Below, piece by piece: positions 14,201-25,176 of a stretch of DNA of 64,000 nt. Made by a program: the position numbers and the translations under genes. Source of the DNA: Balanoglossus misakiensis (Eukaryota; Hemichordata). The DNA lies in NCBI GenBank assembly GCA_040954595.2, contig CM082585.2, forward strand, positions 12,580,148-12,644,147, written 5' to 3'. Each line of letters begins with the position of its first letter. Positions within the stretch are counted from its first letter, which is position 1. The notes under the pieces are model-generated. The model searched no databases and was not told the origin of the DNA. It saw nothing but the letters and a program-made list of their open reading frames with translations.

Positions 14201-17200
14201 TAGGGCACAGTAATGGACGCTGAATGTACTCACACATGCCAAAAATCAATGCTAGTTACATCGAAAATTCAAGTCACTCTTATGCTACACAAAAGTTTTA
14301 AACTTGGGATAGTTCAAACAGGCATCTGCTGACTTATCACTCATTGAGAACAGCTTGGTTTATTACAAGAATGTCAACAGAATCTCATGATTGACAGCGT
14401 AGAATTCTCATGATTGCCATTAGAGAACCAAAGGAAGGTCAGATTATCAGAGAATCTCACAAATTATCAACAGTATTATGTCAACTTGCAACAGAGAATT
14501 AAATGCCTCAACAAAGATTGCATCAGTACATGTATCAACACTAAAGTGGAAATGGAGAGTACTGAATTAACAAATAATGATAATGACTTTCAGTGAACTA
14601 TCTCATAGATGACACTAACAGTATGGGAGAATTACAATCAAATGAATATGAATGGACAATCTCAATAATTAAAAAGAATAAGTTACATGACAGTAAGCAT
14701 CCCATCAATAAATGCCAGAGAAGTAATCAATTGATAATCATTCATGACTAAGATTTGAGAGACTTTTAATAGTGACAAAAGACTTCACACTGCCATATCA
14801 TGTCAATAGACAAGATAAATCAGGAAACCCATGTTTTAAGTTTTGAAATGGAAACGAAAACAATGTAACAATTGCATGCCTCTTTTATGACAGACTGGAT
14901 AAAATCACAGAGGAAAATAGATTGGACTATGTGTATGTGTGCATCGTCCAATCAACATTTGTCTCACATCAGGTGAATGAATGCAATGTCTCCTACATGT
15001 ACTATGTAATTGGGTGCAGTTTACAATCCGGCAAATAAGTTGACGTATGACCTAAATGAGAATTTTCACACAGCTTTGAATGAATGTACAAACATCACTG
15101 TTTCTTTCCTGTCATTAAAATTATCAAACATAATTGTCATTGCAGATATTTCACAGATGGTATTTTGTCACTTCATGAATTACTGACAAGAAAATATCAG
15201 AACTTTCTTTTCTAACAATAAAATATTTTGAAGATTCAAAGAATGGTGCAGACATCATCACCCAGATCTTTTCTTTAAATAATAGATTATTTGACAAATT
15301 TCTGTGCAAAACTTGTCATGCACCACAGTTTTAACCAAGATTTATTTTGCTGTTTCTTTACTCGTACCAGATGTCAGACTGTAATATGACTTTACTGCAC
15401 AGGAGATTGGCCAAGGTCAAGAGCCATGCTAAATTCTTAATGGCAAATGCCACATCCCTATTGGAAGTGGCCATTCCCAAATTCCATAAGTTTTATATCC
15501 TTTAAGGCCAGGAGACAAGTAGCAGCAATCAGGTCACAGGTCATGCTGAGCTCAGCTCAGCTCCAATTATGTTTGCATGACTCGGTGATTTCAGAGTCTG
15601 GAATTCGATACTACCAACAGCAAATTTAAAAACTTTCTGAATAATGACTGCAAGTTTAGACATTATTCATTTTACTCGAAGTGTTGTCATTAGCAGCAAG
15701 GTTTTAAAACTTACACTAAAATCATCCGGAATGTGATTCACCCATGGTCCTTCCTGTGAATACAAAGACCACTGGTTCCCCTTCTGGACACAGACATGAA
15801 TTCTAGTCTTGCAATAATCTTTCAGAGAAATGCCACAAACATTTTCTGATAGAATATGTTCCTTAAAATGTAAAACAGGCTTATACTCAGAAACTAGCCA
15901 GTGGCGCAGCTTATCATAATATCAATACCACCTTTCAGTGTTTCCACTAAAACTTGTTTGGGTTCTTGGTTTGAATTGTCTATAGTACTCCTATCATTTG
16001 AAAATGTCAATTCAACACTGGACAGCTAAAACACCCTTTCAATGACCCATGCCCAGCTAGCTACAGCAAAATGCAAAGTATTTCCTCAAGGGATTAAGAC
16101 CCACATAAAACTACAACAGAGTGTGCCGAGAGTATGTTAGACTGTTTTACAATAATTTAGTAGATTCAGGGTTCACTGACAGCTGTTCATCAGTAAGTCT
16201 TCGAATTATTCCAAATGTTTTTTTTATTGAAAACATTCTGTGTGCTACCACTCACCATCCAAAATCTGCCACCAATAACTATCAACAAAGTTCAAGAATA
16301 CTTTGTGACCAATTGCTCAGTCCATAACAATCTGCATATTATTGAACCACTCATTGTCTATCAAGACACAATCCCACACTATTCAATGTCATTAATGTCT
16401 TTAATCTACCATTGCCAAGGTGTAAACATTATACCACCACTCACATTCAATCTGTCATCATTCGCAACACCACTCACAACCTACCATCATACTAATCTGT
16501 CACCATTAACAATCTGCCATCTCTCACAGTCTTCAAACTCACAATCTGCCACCACCAAGCTGCAAATACTCACTGTGCATGTGAACACTTAAAACTTCCC
16601 ACCACTGGATGTCAACAGGAATGCTCACACAGAATCACATACATGTAACATCTTCTTGTCTAGAATGGAATGGCAGTTTCATTTGAATCATTATCTGCAT
16701 AGCTATCGTCATCACCATAGCAACAAACTAGAAATACCTAGAAAAAGGTCAACAAAGCAGAACAATCTATAATTTCACTTCTCAAAGCAGTTCTATCCAG
16801 GTCAGTAAAACCATTCAGTGACCTTTACCAAACTTAATAGTCACGACACAAAACAAAGTAATTTTGAGAAATCAAAATAGTACATGTATCTGCTTATTGT
16901 ACATTTCAAGTCACTTCTTTCTACAATTTTAATTTTCCATGTAATTGCCCTTTCCATGCCATTACACAACTTTAATTAATTGCTTCATCAAAGAAGATAA
17001 ATCAGGTTTTTGATCTTTTAACTTAAGTATACAAACCACCTATCAGCAATAGCTCTTGCTGAATTAGATTGCTAATAGTTTCTGTCCATTTCACTTTTTA
17101 AATGAGCGCAGTAACTATTATATCCCGGATGAATATCTGGAGTACACAGTTGTTTGGGTTCAGCAGTACACAGGCACTAGACATACATCTCTGTGTGTAT

Positions 17201-20200
17201 CTGTGTACATGGATTCATGAAACATTCTTGTATGCTCAGCCATTCAAGGATTATCAAGCATATGAACGACAGCACTTTTTTTCCTAAGGCTACATGTACT
17301 TCCACCCCACCCCCCTTTCCCACCGTTTTTACACACGTTTGACTGTTGAAGGAGGGAGTTACTTAATACTAAAGTCATTTAATACTAAAGTCATAATAGG
17401 GTGGTGATTTCTAAATTGTGGTAAAAGAAAATGTTGATTTGAACTGAGTGACTGTCAATCTGGGTGTAACATGGAGAAATTTCTGTTAAGGTACAGTTTG
17501 CACATTTGTACACACAGATTCATTTCACTTGAAAAACCAACCCAATTCCTGATGGCTGTCTGGAGAACTGACTTCACAACCACAGCCATGACATAAGCCC
17601 GGACCTAATCAAGCATGGTCACATCAACTCTGCTGGTTACATTCTAATCATACAGTATGATGCAGTTTCTGCAAGACAATTTCATGCCATATTCAAAACA
17701 TGTGTATTAATTACCAAAGAATCTTTTGTCAGTGTTTGCAGAAATTGCATTCACACAATGTTGAATACACAATGACGTCAATCTGAAATGAGCATGCAAA
17801 ACATGAAACCACTCCAACCAGCTAACTGTACACATTCCATCATTCAGTCACTCCACTTTGTCCCTTCAGTTGTGACCACTTTCTCTGTCAGACACTTTGA
17901 TTTGATATCATTTATCAATTTGCCTCAGCTAATATACATGTAACACACATTGACCTCCTTTCAGTAAAAATTCTTTTTAAATACGTAGCACATGAGATAT
18001 GTGTACATTTCACAATAATTTTAGAAAACTTGTAAGAGTGAAAGTTGGGAAACAGTTAAAGATGTAATTAGTAATTTTTAAAACTGTCATTGGTTCATTT
18101 TAATTTCATGTGAGAAGTTTATCACGTTGCAGCATTCCTCTACCCTGTATATTGACATATGTAAATATATGGATGGCATAATTTAGGGTACATACCAGAA
18201 ATTGTGGATGAATTAGTAACAGAGTGAGAATGTAGTGACAACTCAATCCAAACGGTTACAAATGTAACTAGTAAATAAAACTATTTGCAGTTTCAAGTTG
18301 GAATTTTACTTCTAAATATATCAGAGAATAAAAGAGAATAATTCCAGTATAATTTTATTAGTATTATACCTGTCTTTTATGTTGCTGCTAAAAAAAACAT
18401 TGTTTATAATATTCACAACAATAACAATTGAACACAGTTTTCTATCAGTCACCTGAATTTTCAAATAAAATAACTGCCTTGAATATCCATGACAAATTCG
18501 TTATTTATGATCATGGCGATTTCCATCCCATTCTCATTAAATTTCACTACCAATTTCCTAGACCATATACTTCATATTATGAGTTGTAGTCCTGTTTAAC
18601 AGTCATGTTTACATGTCCACACACGCACTGCAGTCTGCTCTTCATATGACCTCTAACAGGATTTGTGAACTAAAAATGAATATATAACTTTCATTATAAC
18701 TTCTTTATCTTTCAGTGGCCATCAGTAATTTGTAATATCAGCTAGATAGGCTCACTGACTGTCCTTATAACTGAATTCAGAAATACCTCTTTGTTTCTAA
18801 AAGTTTTTAAAATCTACTGAGAAAATGATAAATGAAAGAATTACGTACATGTAGGTTTCTGTAGATAAGTTTATTACCCGAAAAATTTACTTTAATTAAA
18901 CTTTCCATTGGATTCCCATCTGATTATTCCAAATAATCAATAAACCTAATTAAGATAAATGGGGAAGGAGTACTGCATCTAATAGATACAATGCAAATTT
19001 AAATGATCAAAGAGGTACTTTCAATGTTGTTATCTGGTTATTTTTGTTTAGGTCCGAGAAATTGTCCTGTTCACATGCTGGGTTGATTATCAGTGAATAA
19101 CTTTGTACAGGAATAAAAGCTCAATAAGCATTGTGTGACATTTCCAAGAAGAATGGCCATAGAATTTTTATGCCCAGCAACTTAGCACACTTTGTGAGTA
19201 GAATTGCCTTAAATAGCTGCCAATCCAAAGTGACTGTCCATACTAAATTCACAAACCAGTGTCTATTTTTAGCAGATGTCAAACTACATTGTAGACCTTA
19301 ACAAAGAGGTCATTTTGACCATTACCATTTTCATTGGTGCAGTGAATTCAGATAAAAGGGCCTCTTAAAGTTCATATAAGGCAAAGTAGCCAATGTTTGG
19401 AAAGATGAAAACAGTCATCTAATCGGACTTCAGATCAAAACAGAAGCCTCCACCAGAAATTTCAGAAAATAACGACCAGAAATGAAAAAGACTAGCAATA
19501 TAGAAAATCTTTGACATTGTAAGTCATGTATGAAGTACACTGCTCATTAGGATGAGTGTTCAACGACTTTTCCGATTAGAAATAATATTTTCAAAACTGG
19601 CAACTTTTTTTCCAGGTGTTTTACCACCAACTCCAATTATAAATGTCATCACAGAGCTGAAATAGATTCTTACAACTATACAATGTTCATTTTCTCTCTC
19701 AAGAAGTATGACATGACCTGTTAAAGTCATATATCAAATACAGGTAATGAAAACACAACAAATTATAGTCAATCTCCGACATGACCTGGGCTAACCCTTG
19801 ACCCAGCCAGACAAAGACTGGAAGTCATTTTTACATCTTGTCAACTACACTGCTATCAGAGTTAAATGTATTCTCCAAAAAGCAAATCTGATGGAAATCA
19901 CTTCATACATGTACATGAGATTAATTTAACAGCTTCTGCTGATCAAAAACAGACACAACACTTTAATACTTCAAATATCAATAAAAAATTTCAAAGAAAG
20001 TTACCATGTAAGTTCAGTTACCATGGTAACATCTGTAACTGTCATGGTAACAAGAGCAAGGCATCTGCTTCCAGTAATGAGGACAAAATCTTGACTATGT
20101 ATTGTATATTGTACATGTAGGTCACTGGTATCTGATATGCATGGACAACATGGCAAAGCGACATTGCATACAGCAATTTCCCTAGGGCATTTCCACAATC

Positions 20201-23113
20201 ATTCAAATCACACACAATAATATAGACATATCTGAGGATTTACTGTATTGATATTTCTACATTAATTCCCTTGATGTTTATCAATTCAGGCAAAACAACA
20301 TAATGCTGCAATAATACATGTGATTTTCATATCAAATACTTTCCATTATTATACATCTAGTGCCGAGAACAATAGATTTTGGCGTGCAATAAAAAGCCGT
20401 ACGGAACGGTACGTACGGAACGCGCGTTAAATAAGTCTTTAGTTTCAAGGCGCCCCAACTCACCGTGTACAGGTATGCGTTGTTATGCGGACGGTTTCAA
20501 GACACCCCCACTCCAATGCACATGAGCACACGTTAACAAAAAAGAAAGATGGCTGCTCACTGAGTCAACTGAGCGGTTTCGATCGATTGTATCGGCATTT
20601 TGGGCGTTTTGAAAGCCAAGTAACATGCAACACAAGAACTAATGGAGATGTAAGATGTATAATAATAAGGTTATTACGAAAATACCGCAAAGTATGCACT
20701 CGGACATTAGCGCAGCACATCGCCCTCCGCTGCGCGTCGGGCGATACTTGGCGCTAATGTCCTCGTGCATACTTTGCGATATTTTCGTAATAACCTCATA
20801 TTATTTTGACTGTATAAAAGATTAATGAATTTGACACTGACACTGGAGTTGAGTGCGGATATTTCCATGTACTGTCGATGGCAAATGTGATAGCGGAAAA
20901 CTAGGACAGGGAACAAGTCAATGAAAAAAAATTCTAGAAATGTCTGAACATATAAACTATTTATTTTGACAGCCAGATAATCTTAGCAAAACACTGAAAT
21001 GAAATCCCATATGGAAGTGGCATATTTTGCAGAAATTAATCCATTTTATTACATACATGGTAAGAAAATGAAGTTTAAATCAGATTTGCATCCTTACTAT
21101 GGGGTTACATGTATAATGGATCGTATTACATGTATACCACCATTGTTGAAGATATCGATTGTCAACTTCCGTTACCAAGGTTATTAGTCAAGGTCATCAT
21201 GGATACTCGAGAGAAAGAGTGCTAAGCTATGCTACAGACACCTCCCTGCTAGGACAAATTATGAGCTTCCTGCATGTACATGTATTTGTGTGGTTGTTAG
21301 TCATAAGTCTGGTATCAAGTTGAGTGCTTTGTTCATCATAAATGAATGTGTACTGAAATATCACGGCACCACTCTTGGATCACATATCTCAGAAGAACAA
21401 AAAACTATTTAATAATACTTTTGCATAAAGTACGGCATTTTGCTCACATCCTATTGGAGGAGGCATCTTATGATACACGTACACAACTTCACAATTGCAT
21501 GTTTTCAATTGCAGACAATGATGCGCCAGACAGATATGAGATAAATAAAATACATGTGTAGATACATGTGTAGATAATGACAACTGTCGCAATTTACTGC
21601 AACTGCATCTATGAAAATATGATGTACATAATAATCACTTTGTGACTTAAGTCCCGCTTTAAATGATTTGGTGGTTTTATCTGAATTGATAGTGTTACTC
21701 TCACTCTGATGAATGTCATTAAACACCCTCTGTTGGTTTAATTGATTTGATCATCTGTAATTAAAGTACATGCAAACAGTTCATCTGGAATTAGAACACA
21801 AACAACCATTTCACTGCCACAGCAAAGAGATAACAAACTGGTAACAACTGCCACAAAGACATTCCTAACCTAACTGGATGCTGACCTTTGACCCTATAAT
21901 GGCCTTGCTAAAACATGCTAATCAACATGCTTCTGTGTAGGCTCATCCACTGTTCAGTGCTTGTGTACCTTTCATACTTTTCTGTTGATTTCAATTTAAA
22001 TTAGGGATTTGTCATATTTGTTCACACTATCAACAGGTGTATCTGCTTATTATGAAGTATATGGGTCAATTCTCTGATTTTTTTTTATCTTTTATAATTT
22101 TCTCATATTTCCAGGGACTGGACTGAAAAGTGGCACTTTATTAGCTCATTGGAGAGCTGAGCGGTCAATATAGTGGACGTGGCTGCTGAACTAACAGCAG
22201 GTGACTTGAGTTGAATTCTCAATAATTCACATGTGTCTACCTTGTCCACCTTGACAATGAAGTCACACAGAACTTCTGTTTACAGTTTACCCTATTTCCA
22301 TATTATGCAAAGTCTACTAGAATGTTTTGACTGGGCAAATGGGTTGTTGCAGCATGGTTCCCACACGAAATTCGCCATGAGACTATTAATTGGACAACGG
22401 ATGTCCTGAAAGATTTCGTCAAGCAAACGGAAGTGTCCATAAAGGCGGCATTCGTGATTATCTCTTTTCAATGTGAGTCGAGTACACAATGCTTTCGACT
22501 GTAATGCCACACACCGCGCGCGCTTAGAGTGGTTCTCCCCTGGCTTGGAGTGGTTCTCCCCTGGCCGGCCAGACCCCCGTGACATCGCGCTGAATAAATC
22601 AAGCAGGTTAATTTACATGTATGCTTTTACTTCTGAACACAAGTACTGAAAGACATTAATCTGTTGGGCACTTCGATGCTGCCAACGAAATGGGGTTTCA
22701 AGCGCACAAAGAGACCCTCTTCTGTGTTTTACCGGAAGTTGGGTCACCTCATAAAGTATGTATTCATAGTGACGGGCGGCCATTCAGGGCTTCGGTCTTA
22801 CCTGCACTTCGAAAATTTGTGTTTGATCGTCTAGCATGAGGACTTTAATGGCCACAAGCTTTCCCCTCTTCCGAAGCTGTTCTCTCCTTGGCGATGACGG
22901 TTCAGATTTTGCGGGGCTTGACGGAGCAGGCGATGTCGGTGCTGATGACGGATCATCGCTAAAATGGTCCCTGCTGCTAAAGTCTGTATGGTTGGCGGAA
23001 TGGAGAGTGGACGTTGGGGACCCATGACTGCTGCCTGCGCGTTCTTCGCGCTCGAAGTCGTTCATTTTTGTACAGTGACTGTATAAAATATCACGTCCGT
23101 GCTGCACATTTGT
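217..23113 (-). CDS. FARP: FARP-like FERM-domain protein gene (5' part; N-terminus and complete FERM domain)
   Basis: FARP proteins are FERM-RhoGEF-PH-PH guanine-nucleotide exchange factors acting at the cell cortex; the FERM part binds membrane receptors and lipids. Nine minus-strand coding exons were assembled: 23065-22802, 3414-3313, 3124-3082, 2561-2483, 2115-2018, 1541-1418, 1263-1176, 1031-876 and 383-217. Every junction is GT-AG and the reading phase stays continuous. From Met at 23065 this gives about 373 residues: a Ser/Pro-rich N-terminus (1-68), FERM F1 (about 70-150), F2 (about 155-265) and F3 (about 270-360). Diagnostic blocks are [59 protein letters not shown] and [13 protein letters not shown]. 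The F3 block resembles vertebrate FARP1/2 and FRMD7 more than band 4.1, PTPN3/4 or EPB41L proteins. The FERM-adjacent region starts at the last exon; RhoGEF and PH exons would lie left of base 1, so FARP versus an FRMD7-like form lacking them is not decided here. Confidence 0.9.
876..1031 (-). CDS. FARP: FARP-like exon 8 (FERM F3)
   Basis: 156 nt (52 codons), phase 0 at both ends, starting [19 protein letters not shown] and including [19 protein letters not shown]. This is the PH-like F3 lobe and the segment that points most clearly to FARP/FRMD7 rather than other 4.1 relatives. Confidence 0.94.
1176..1263 (-). CDS. FARP: FARP-like exon 7 (end of F2)
   Basis: 88 nt encoding [20 protein letters not shown] followed by YGVRLYPAK, the most conserved helix of the FERM F2 lobe. 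It ends in phase 0 at GTAAGA. Confidence 0.94.
1418..1541 (-). CDS. FARP: FARP-like exon 6 (FERM F2)
   Basis: 124 nt starting [20 protein letters not shown] and ending [15 protein letters not shown] corresponds to SEIGDF of vertebrate FARP, and EYHKNH to EFHHNH just before IGQTPAE. Confidence 0.92.
2018..2115 (-). CDS. FARP: FARP-like exon 5 (FERM F2)
   Basis: 98 nt giving [19 protein letters not shown], then [14 protein letters not shown], the first helices of the F2 acyl-CoA-binding-like lobe. It ends one base into a codon at GTGAGT. Confidence 0.93.
2483..2561 (-). CDS. FARP: FARP-like exon 4 (F1/F2 junction)
   Basis: 79 nt entering with two bases of a codon and leaving with two. It encodes [19 protein letters not shown] and then LQDEFT; FVVKFY..DP is the conserved last strand of the F1 lobe. 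The donor is GTATGT. Confidence 0.92.
3082..3124 (-). CDS. FARP: FARP-like exon 3 (FERM F1)
   Basis: 43 nt encoding [14 protein letters not shown] plus one base; it matches the FERM pattern WLDLLKPIVKQI. The acceptor is AATTTTCAG and the donor GTAAGT. Confidence 0.92.
3230..3294. repeat. Two-copy short direct repeat
   Basis: Two adjacent copies of a ~33-bp unit sharing TACCAT, AATAA and CCAATCAGATGA, a few dozen bases from the exon 2 donor side. Probably a simple local duplication; it contains a CCAAT element twice. Confidence 0.5.
3313..3414 (-). CDS. FARP: FARP-like exon 2 (FERM F1)
   Basis: 102 nt, phase 0 to 0, 34 residues running from [13 protein letters not shown] to EFTHKGKD. It carries the family motif CDYFGVEF, corresponding to GDYFGLEF in vertebrate FARP. 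The acceptor is TTTTACAG and the donor GTAAGT. Confidence 0.92.
5632..6068. mobile_element. Tc1/mariner-type MITE, 437 bp
   Basis: The ends are CAGTGCAGCTTAGGAATAGC and its reverse complement, and with flanking bases the inverted match extends over 30 bp (5629-5658 against 6042-6071) without mismatch. Both ends are bounded by TA (5630-5631 and 6069-6070), the target duplication expected of Tc1/mariner elements, whose termini often start CAGT. The interior has no transposase frame, so it is non-autonomous. It contains an internal tandem duplication of roughly 110-130 bp (about 5765-5875 and 5876-6001). Confidence 0.85.
8068..8135. repeat. Short direct repeat carrying a 10-bp palindrome
   Basis: Two ~30-bp copies share GGGCGACCTAGGTC and TTCCACGA. 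Each contains the perfect palindrome GACCTAGGTC. It could be a binding site duplicated locally; nothing else indicates function. Confidence 0.5.
8222..8272. repeat. AAC-rich microsatellite
   Basis: An interrupted run of AAC/ATC/AAT trinucleotides on the plus strand. Simple sequence in an intron. Confidence 0.8.
9719..9755. repeat. Small hairpin
   Basis: ATTAGTCCCAC is followed about 12 bases later by GTGGGGACTAAT, an 11-12 bp near-perfect stem. It may be the remnant of a small foldback element. Confidence 0.4.
15715..15753 (-). CDS. Candidate 39-nt cassette exon in FARP-like intron 1
   Basis: Bounded by a good acceptor (TTGTATTCACAG) and a consensus GTAAGT donor, 39 nt long and open in phase 0, the phase needed between exons 1 and 2. 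It would insert [13 protein letters not shown] into the F1 lobe after FEVQ. Its start (EGP) resembles the start of the next exon (KEGPG), which could be chance. I do not recall this insert in known FARP proteins. A chance pairing of splice signals in a 19 kb intron is possible. Confidence 0.4.
16250..16600. repeat. Old degenerate minisatellite, G-poor on the plus strand
   Basis: Repeated variants of AATCTGCCAYCA separated by CACTCAC-like spacers occur at about 16260, 16448, 16495, 16512 and 16543, and the strand is strikingly poor in G. The open frame 16215-16592 reads through it for that reason and has no family resemblance. Confidence 0.5.
20667..20797. mobile_element. Foldback element / palindrome, ~130 bp
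   Basis: The left arm (about 20667-20729, containing GGTTATTACGAAAATACCGC) is nearly the exact reverse complement of the right arm (about 20738-20797), with only a few bases at the centre. The arms include AAAGTATGCAC and GGACATTAGCGC. It is more CpG-rich than the surrounding intron. It is probably a small non-autonomous foldback transposon; no target duplication was identified. Confidence 0.65.
22136..22225 (+). repeat. Possible tRNA-derived (SINE-like) element
   Basis: TAGCTCATTGG fits the pol III A box (TRGCNNARYNGG), and about 60 bases downstream GAGTTGAATTCTC loosely fits the B box (GGTTCGANTCC). There is no convincing cloverleaf or acceptor stem, so it is not called a tRNA gene. It is equally compatible with a decayed SINE head or chance. 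Confidence 0.3.
22521..22566. repeat. Two-copy ~20-bp direct repeat
   Basis: GAGTGGTTCTCCCCTGG occurs twice in tandem, in the GC-richer stretch just inside intron 1 of the FARP-like gene. Confidence 0.6.
22802..23113 (-). CDS. FARP: FARP-like exon 1 (start codon exon)
   Basis: The frame is open from 23107 with two in-frame Met codons, at 23107 and 23065. The second (MNDFERE) is taken as the likelier start because a good splice acceptor (pyrimidine-rich ...TATTTCAG) ends at 23114, just upstream of the first, so this may be the second exon of the transcript with the leader spliced on. It encodes 88 residues: a low-complexity S/P/T-rich segment, then the first FERM beta strands ([13 protein letters not shown], then FEVQ), ending in phase 0 at a CAG|GTAAGA donor. 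The Ser-Pro-rich N-terminus is likely disordered. Confidence 0.85.
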
Positions 23114-23553
23114 CTGAAATAGCGAAAAAATGCTTTTGGGCTAAAACGGACTACGTTGGCTAATGCACTACAACAGAGCAAAGCTTTGTGTTAAACTGGT
23201 GTCAATTATAGGTATTCGAGCGACGACTCGGTCATGTCGTCCTACACAGTTAAATCTAAAAGGACGCTATGCGGATCGAGTTTTGTGCTACCATGTCATA
23301 TGAATACAGTAGCCAATGAAGTAGCGCACAAACTATCGAATCACTTCAGAAGTATGATTTCCTAACATACAGTTCGTTTAATAGGAGAAGTCCAGGTCTG
23401 TTGTTTATGTTTGGAGAAGAACTCGTGAGGCAGACTGTGATGGACCCGTTATGAACTCTCCGATTCAAATAGCAAGAGTTTTGCAAACGATCGGACGTTT
23501 TCTGTGCCAAATGCGACACAAGAAGCACATCAAATAATTAAAACTAACCCTAC

Positions 23554-23640
23554 CTTTTAGCTTTTCCATAAATTTCCAGTCATGGGCCAAATTCGGAAAG
23601 GAACCGGGCGATTTCACCGTTGATATCAGATCCTGGGAAG
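23554..23640 (-). other. Candidate untranslated leader exon of the FARP-like gene
   Basis: On the minus strand, a possible donor AAAAG|GTAGGG at 23553 precedes the acceptor at 23114 that opens exon 1. A short non-coding leader exon ending at 23554 is therefore plausible; the frame ATGACTGGAAATTTATGG in it stops at once. The 5' limit is unknown and the region is only moderately CpG-rich. Confidence 0.25.
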
Positions 23641-24997
23641 CTTCATTCGTCTACTACACACAGCGTTGACTGTGTGGGCAAATACATGTACAGTTCCCCC
23701 TCCTTGTCTAACGATATTAAAATCTGTATGGTTTATGGCGAATTTAGGCATATAAATGCTGTAATCGTACCAACACACCCGGAGAATCTAGCCTGCAATT
23801 CAGTCAAGTAATGTATGAAGGATGAGAAAATTTATCCGTCATATATGGTATGTTGCCAGTAATCATAAGGGGGTAACGTGAATAGAAGGCATAGCATTGA
23901 TCGGCTCCCCATAATGAACCTAGCACATTTACATTAGGTTTGTGATTGGCATATTTCGACAAACCCCGCCCTTTCGTGTGTACATTCGTTGTACATTTCA
24001 TGGATGTTCACTGGGGACGTATGGAACATGACACGGCTTTCGAGATCTAGTCAATTTCACACAAGTTCAAATAAATAAATTAATTTAATCCAGATCGCTA
24101 ATCTTACAAGTATATTACGATTCAACTTTTGACTCGACTTGACTGGTGACTATTTTGAGCAATACGTTTTCCAAAAGTAATTTTTGCAATAAATATGACA
24201 AAAATTGACATATCAAAATATATGCTAATAGTACAGTGATATTCTTTAGACTGGGGGTGAAAAAACTATAGAATCTCCGCTTCTATTTCTTTTTTACATG
24301 AATGCCACATTATATTCTTTAGTCTCCCTTCAAATTAAAAGTTTCACTGTCACTGCTCTTTGAATTTTTATAGTCAAAGCAAACATTGCTATCCTATTGC
24401 ACAATTTGCATTCTATACAACAGAATTTATAGAATTTACCTTATCAGAAAAAAACATTAAAGAAATAACAATTTTGCTCCTTCACTTGGCTCCTTCGACC
24501 AAAAGACGAATATCAGAGGAAAACTATGATTGTCCCCTAGCATCTCTACCTGTTTTTTCTAAATCAAAGCGTGAGTTTTAGTCCAGGTTTGTGGTGTAGG
24601 GGAAAGGGAGACTGTTGACTGAGCTACTGTGATGTTTGCAAAGTAACAAATCAAAATTGCATTGTATATGTCTGGGAGTCAACGCTCAGAATGACTACCA
24701 TATCGCCATCCCTTTATTCCAAGCACAAGGTAAAGAAGGTAAGACTAGGATCCTAACCTTTGAGAGTAGTGACATCATCAAAAGAGTTGTCAGTTTACTC
24801 AGAAAAGAATTCACACTGAGATTCCAAAAGATTAAATAAATATCGAATATCGATATCAGGAATACACTAAATTATTAGATTTATATAGGTCTTATCTTAT
24901 GACTGTAAACTCTGGAAACAAATCTTCTGGTCTATAAAGTTATTGTAACAGTCAGGGCTGCCTTCTTATCAAACTAGACTCACTGAATCTACATGAG
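23641..24997. other. Intergenic region between the two minus-strand genes
   Basis: AT-rich with no recognisable gene. On the minus strand an AATAAA hexamer (plus-strand TTTATT at 24713-24718) lies about 280 bases after the stop codon of the EGFR-like gene and could be its polyadenylation signal. Confidence 0.55.
24713..24718 (-). terminator. Candidate polyadenylation signal AATAAA for the EGFR-like gene
   Basis: An exact AATAAA on the minus strand, downstream of the TAG at 24998-25000. It would give a 3' untranslated region of about 300 nt. AT-rich DNA yields such hexamers by chance. Confidence 0.3.
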
Positions 24998-25176
24998 CTA
25001 AGGATCTATGATAGGGTCGTCCAAGTCATCAAAATAAGTGGTGGTTGTAGCTTGAGTAAAAATTGTCCGCAGTCTTGCTTTTTGAATGTCTCTCAACTGG
25101 CGACGAAGTTCATCGACCTCGGCTTGTAATTGGACATTGATGTCAGTGTGTTGCTGGAGCGATTCTTGACACTCGC
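24998..25176 (-). CDS. EGFR-like gene exon 8 (coiled-coil tail and stop)
   Basis: 179 nt including TAG. The peptide contains VQLQAEVDELRRQLRDIQKA, with hydrophobics at heptad-like spacing (short coiled coil), then a Thr-rich stretch and the acidic end FDDLDDPIIDP. A coiled coil in a secreted protein suggests oligomerisation; inferred. Confidence 0.75.

Larger units (their letters stand above)
3415..22801. other. Long first intron of the FARP-like gene (~19.4 kb)
   Basis: AT-rich non-coding DNA apart from the candidate cassette exon at 15715-15753. It contains a 437-bp MITE (5632-6068), a foldback element (20667-20797), a possible tRNA-derived element (22136-22225), an AAC microsatellite, an old degenerate minisatellite (16250-16600) and numerous TACATGTA-type palindromes. 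I find no other gene on either strand. A long first intron next to the start exon commonly hosts enhancers; that is inference only. Confidence 0.7.

Noticed and set aside
16215-16592. 125-residue plus-strand frame in the FARP intron
   Set aside because: Runs through a degenerate G-poor repeat, which explains the lack of stops.
20485-20916. Possible protein with [15 protein letters not shown] on both strands
   Set aside because: The same peptide appears on both strands because the DNA is an inverted repeat; it is a foldback element, not a gene.
22136-22225. Functional tRNA gene
   Set aside because: Only box A is convincing; no acceptor stem or anticodon arm could be paired.
22292-22585. 97-residue minus-strand frame next to FARP exon 1
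   Set aside because: Includes a 20-bp tandem duplication and has no similarity or phase relation to the FERM gene.
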